A stretch of 64,000 nt of DNA from Struthio camelus. Taxonomy: Eukaryota; Chordata; Aves; Struthioniformes; Struthionidae. The translations under genes and the position numbers were made by a program. The notes beneath the pieces were generated by a model. The model made no database searches. It was not told the DNA's origin and worked only from the letters and a program-made list of their open reading frames with translations. Below, in pieces: positions 61,158 to 64,000 of the stretch; position 1 is the first letter of the stretch, and the number at the start of each line of letters is the position of its first letter. The DNA lies in the NCBI RefSeq assembly GCF_040807025.1, contig NC_090952.1, positions 1,550,001 through 1,614,000 on the forward strand, in the 5' to 3' direction.

Positions 61158-64000
61158 CTGCGGGGAGAAAAGAAAGCAAAGGTTATGCAGCATGTCTACT
61201 TTAGTACAGCCTCCTCTTAAATACATTAGCCCTGCACCCCCAGCACAGTCACAGGCATCTCACTTAGGCAAAGGGATGCTGTGTGCCTCTGGGAGGGGGG
61301 AGGGCCCTAGCTGTCATCCAGAGGGGAAGCAACAGGCCATGTAGGATGGTGTGGCAGGCATCGGCTACCCAAGGCACACAGCCCCAGAGAGGGGCCACCT
61401 CCTTCCTGAGGAGGAGACCTCTCTGCACCCCAGCACCCAGATGGCAGGATCTCATGGTGCCAAACTATAACCTTGGGTTAAAGATATCCCTGCAGTGCGA
61501 GATTCATACCATCTGGCCCAGACCACAGTCCTGTAAAACGCTCTCCATTGGGGTAGCAGCAGCAATAGGCACTTGCGAAGTGCCTGTTTTGCTGTCACTC
61601 CAGTGCCTCCCAACTGTGTGCTCAGGAAAACTTTCATTGCCATGGGGCACATGCCTGAGGATTATTGATGTGCACAACAGCAGGGTGAGAGAGGCTGCTT
61701 GATGGTTGAGACCCAACGCTATTTCCCAGATGTAAGCTTGCGCCCCACACGCAGGTACCCAGCAGTGAGTTAACCCCAAACAAGTACCACAGCATGTCCT
61801 GTGAGTCCTCCCCCAATACCACAGCTCTCCAACACCCACACATCCTTCTACCTCTTCTGCAATCAGGCCAGGTCCCTTCTGCCCCAAATGTGACATGACA
61901 GACAAGGGCAACACACTACCACATCACCTACATCCCATCCTCTACATCTCCCCACTGCACCCACAGCAATCTCTCCAGCCCCCAACCAAGCCTTACTATC
62001 ACCTTCCATACAAGCCTGAAGGAATAATCCAGCAATGCACAACAATTACAAGTTAGGGTGAATGATTCAGGAACCACCAGACGGCCAGCAAATTAACTGG
62101 CATTACTCAGCAGAGTCAAAATGAACTGCAGCTGATATTTTGAGTAGCACCCTAGTTTCCTACACCCAGCTGGAGGAAACTCCTAATACTGGAATAGCTA
62201 CCAAATGTAGTCTGTGTATGGGAGGTGCTCTGGAAGACTGTGGTGGGCAAGGACATAAAATTTGGCTGAGAACAGCAGCCATCAAATGGGTTCTCACACA
62301 CAAATGGCCAACGGAGAAATCTTAGCTATCCAAAGCTTGTAGGTTAAAACTATTCTGGCCACCTTTATATTCTGTCTCCATGTTATACATGACCCTATAT
62401 TAATGGTGATGTCCCAGTGATTACTTAATGACTTGGAAAGGTACCTCAGTTCAGCCTTAGAGATCTGTTCTCACTACTGTAAAAAGAAATACAGCTCTGG
62501 GAAATTTTTTGTGAATGCTTTACAAAGTATAGACAAGTAAAGTTAGACAAAATATATACCATGCGGACATCCCATACTGGTCCTAGAAAGCCACATCCCA
62601 CTTCTAAAGTATTCCCCAATTTGTACATCCAAGGACCGCAGTCAGCATTTTTTGCCGTGGCAATGAAATGAAAACTCATTCACTATACGCCCTAAATCCT
62701 TTCCAGGATGCATCATCCTGTTCTGGCTTCTGTTCCTTATTCCTAACGAATTCTCTTCTTAGACATAGCTTCTATAAAAGTTTGGGTTATTCAGTAAGAT
62801 TTGGAAGATAACTATTAAAGTTGGTATGAACAGTATGTGCATAAAAGAATAGCATATGTTAACTATTACACAGCATCATATGTGTTGTTTCATTCGAATG
62901 ACCAGATAGCAAGAAGACAGAGTACAACCTGGAGCCATAAAATACCCAGATGAGGAAACAAAGGGCTGGCAAAACTCAACGATTTCACCACAGACCCAGG
63001 AGGGGTTACCCAAGGCACTGAGGCAGAACATCGCAATAACTCTCGAGTCCCAAAGAGTGTAAAAGGCCTGTCCAAAAAGAAGGCTGCCATCACCAATCAA
63101 GACGAAAGAAAAAGAAAAAGTCAGATGAAAGCCTAGGAAATTGTATCTTGAGTGAAGGGCACATGCATCTGATCAGATGCAGTGTGGATTCTCTGTCTGA
63201 AAGAGAAGATTGTGTTTCAGGATACTTCATCTCTTAAGAGTTTGAGTTCCTAATAAAAACAAATCAGGAGGCAACAGATATTAAAGAAACTATCGTGATT
63301 CCCTTCTCCAGATAGCCTGAGCTGGTATCTCCAAGACAGGGTAATGCATATGACCCACTCCAAACCCAGGAGATAAAGGCAACCTACTTTTTCCTGAGAT
63401 ATATTACCAAAAGCTTAATGCCTTACATCCTCCAAAGATTTCATCTTTCTGCTTGAACCACAGACTTGTTCCTGCAGGATTGGCCAAAATGAAACATAGT
63501 GCTCATTCTATGTTTCCTCTGTAGCTGAAAAGGGCCATCCTGAAGAGGCTATTTTCTTTGAAGGTCTCAGATGCTGCAGAAGTTTGTTGGGACTGAATGA
63601 GGCAAGGACCGCAGGAAGGAGAATAGCAGCCCCAAGAGTATCAAAGCTGAAGGCTGCTCTGAAGGATGGTTCACAAGGGGTGGTACACCCTATGTTCCTG
63701 GTAGTCTAGGCCCTCCCTGGAGAAGTGAGAATTAAAAGAGGTGCTGAACATCTTTTCCTTTAGGAAAATAGTAATGCCCATGCAATAGGTGTTTATTAAA
63801 GAAGGCATGAATGAATTTCACATTGGCAGGTGTTGGGGAACAAGTACAGGCTGGTGCATGGACCAAACAGAGACCACAGAGCCCAAATTCAGGCATTTCC
63901 CAATTTTCTAAACTTCTCTTTAAAACACTGAGATGAGAATGTACTGTTTCAAGTGCAGTATTTTAATAGCTAATTCTCAGCTAGAATCTTACATTGACCC
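61158..64000. other. Upstream intron or flank of the ARHGAP36-like gene
   Basis: I looked for the expected upstream exon (a SLSELER-type motif) on the minus strand and did not find it. No CpG island is present, so the promoter lies further right. A short AAGAAAAAGAAAAAG purine run is at about 63106. Confidence 0.45.

Overview
This is vertebrate nuclear DNA, almost certainly from a bird. It holds spliced genes with GT/AG introns, CpG-island promoters and CA microsatellites. The only abundant interspersed repeat is the CR1 LINE, in several copies that end in the typical (ATTCTGTG)n tail. There are no operons, Shine-Dalgarno sites, CRISPR arrays or prokaryotic elements. Most long open frames are repeats or chance. 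The real genes are built from short exons, which I found by checking splice sites and reading-frame phase by eye.

All three genes read right to left (minus strand). (1) At 382-10894 is a multi-exon gene of unrecognised identity. Its promoter is a CpG island at about 10.8-11.06 kb and its stop is at 382. Most exons join in phase, but parts of the N-terminus and one middle junction are unresolved. (2) At 30281-35086 is a complete five-exon gene for a 109-residue paralogue of RGCC (RGC-32). It starts in a CpG island with a TATA-like box and ends in an exon with only eight coding bases. (3) At 45199-61157 is a gene cut by the right window edge, with nine exons that join in perfect phase (425 residues). 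It encodes a RhoGAP protein of the ARHGAP6/ARHGAP36 subfamily, closest to ARHGAP36 as I recall that sequence, but with the catalytic arginine finger present.

Repeats by position: a 1.8 kb minus-strand CR1 at 3.8-5.6 kb with an internal deletion; a C-rich degenerate repeat at 10.4-10.8 kb; a 20-bp minisatellite of about 65 copies at 11.27-12.57 kb just upstream of the gene 1 promoter; CR1 tails at 21.1 and 36.6 kb; two near-identical CR1 reverse-transcriptase segments at 43.5-44.6 and 54.8-55.9 kb, the second nested in an older, oppositely oriented CR1; and CA repeats at 60.8-60.95 kb.

The regions 12.6-28.5 kb and 35.6-43.5 kb contain no gene I can support. The most interesting content is the RGCC paralogue beside an ARHGAP36-like gene. 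This matches the paralogy between human 13q14 (RGCC, ELF1, ENOX1) and Xq26 (ELF4, ENOX2, ARHGAP36), and suggests an old RGCC duplicate kept here and, to my knowledge, absent from mammals.
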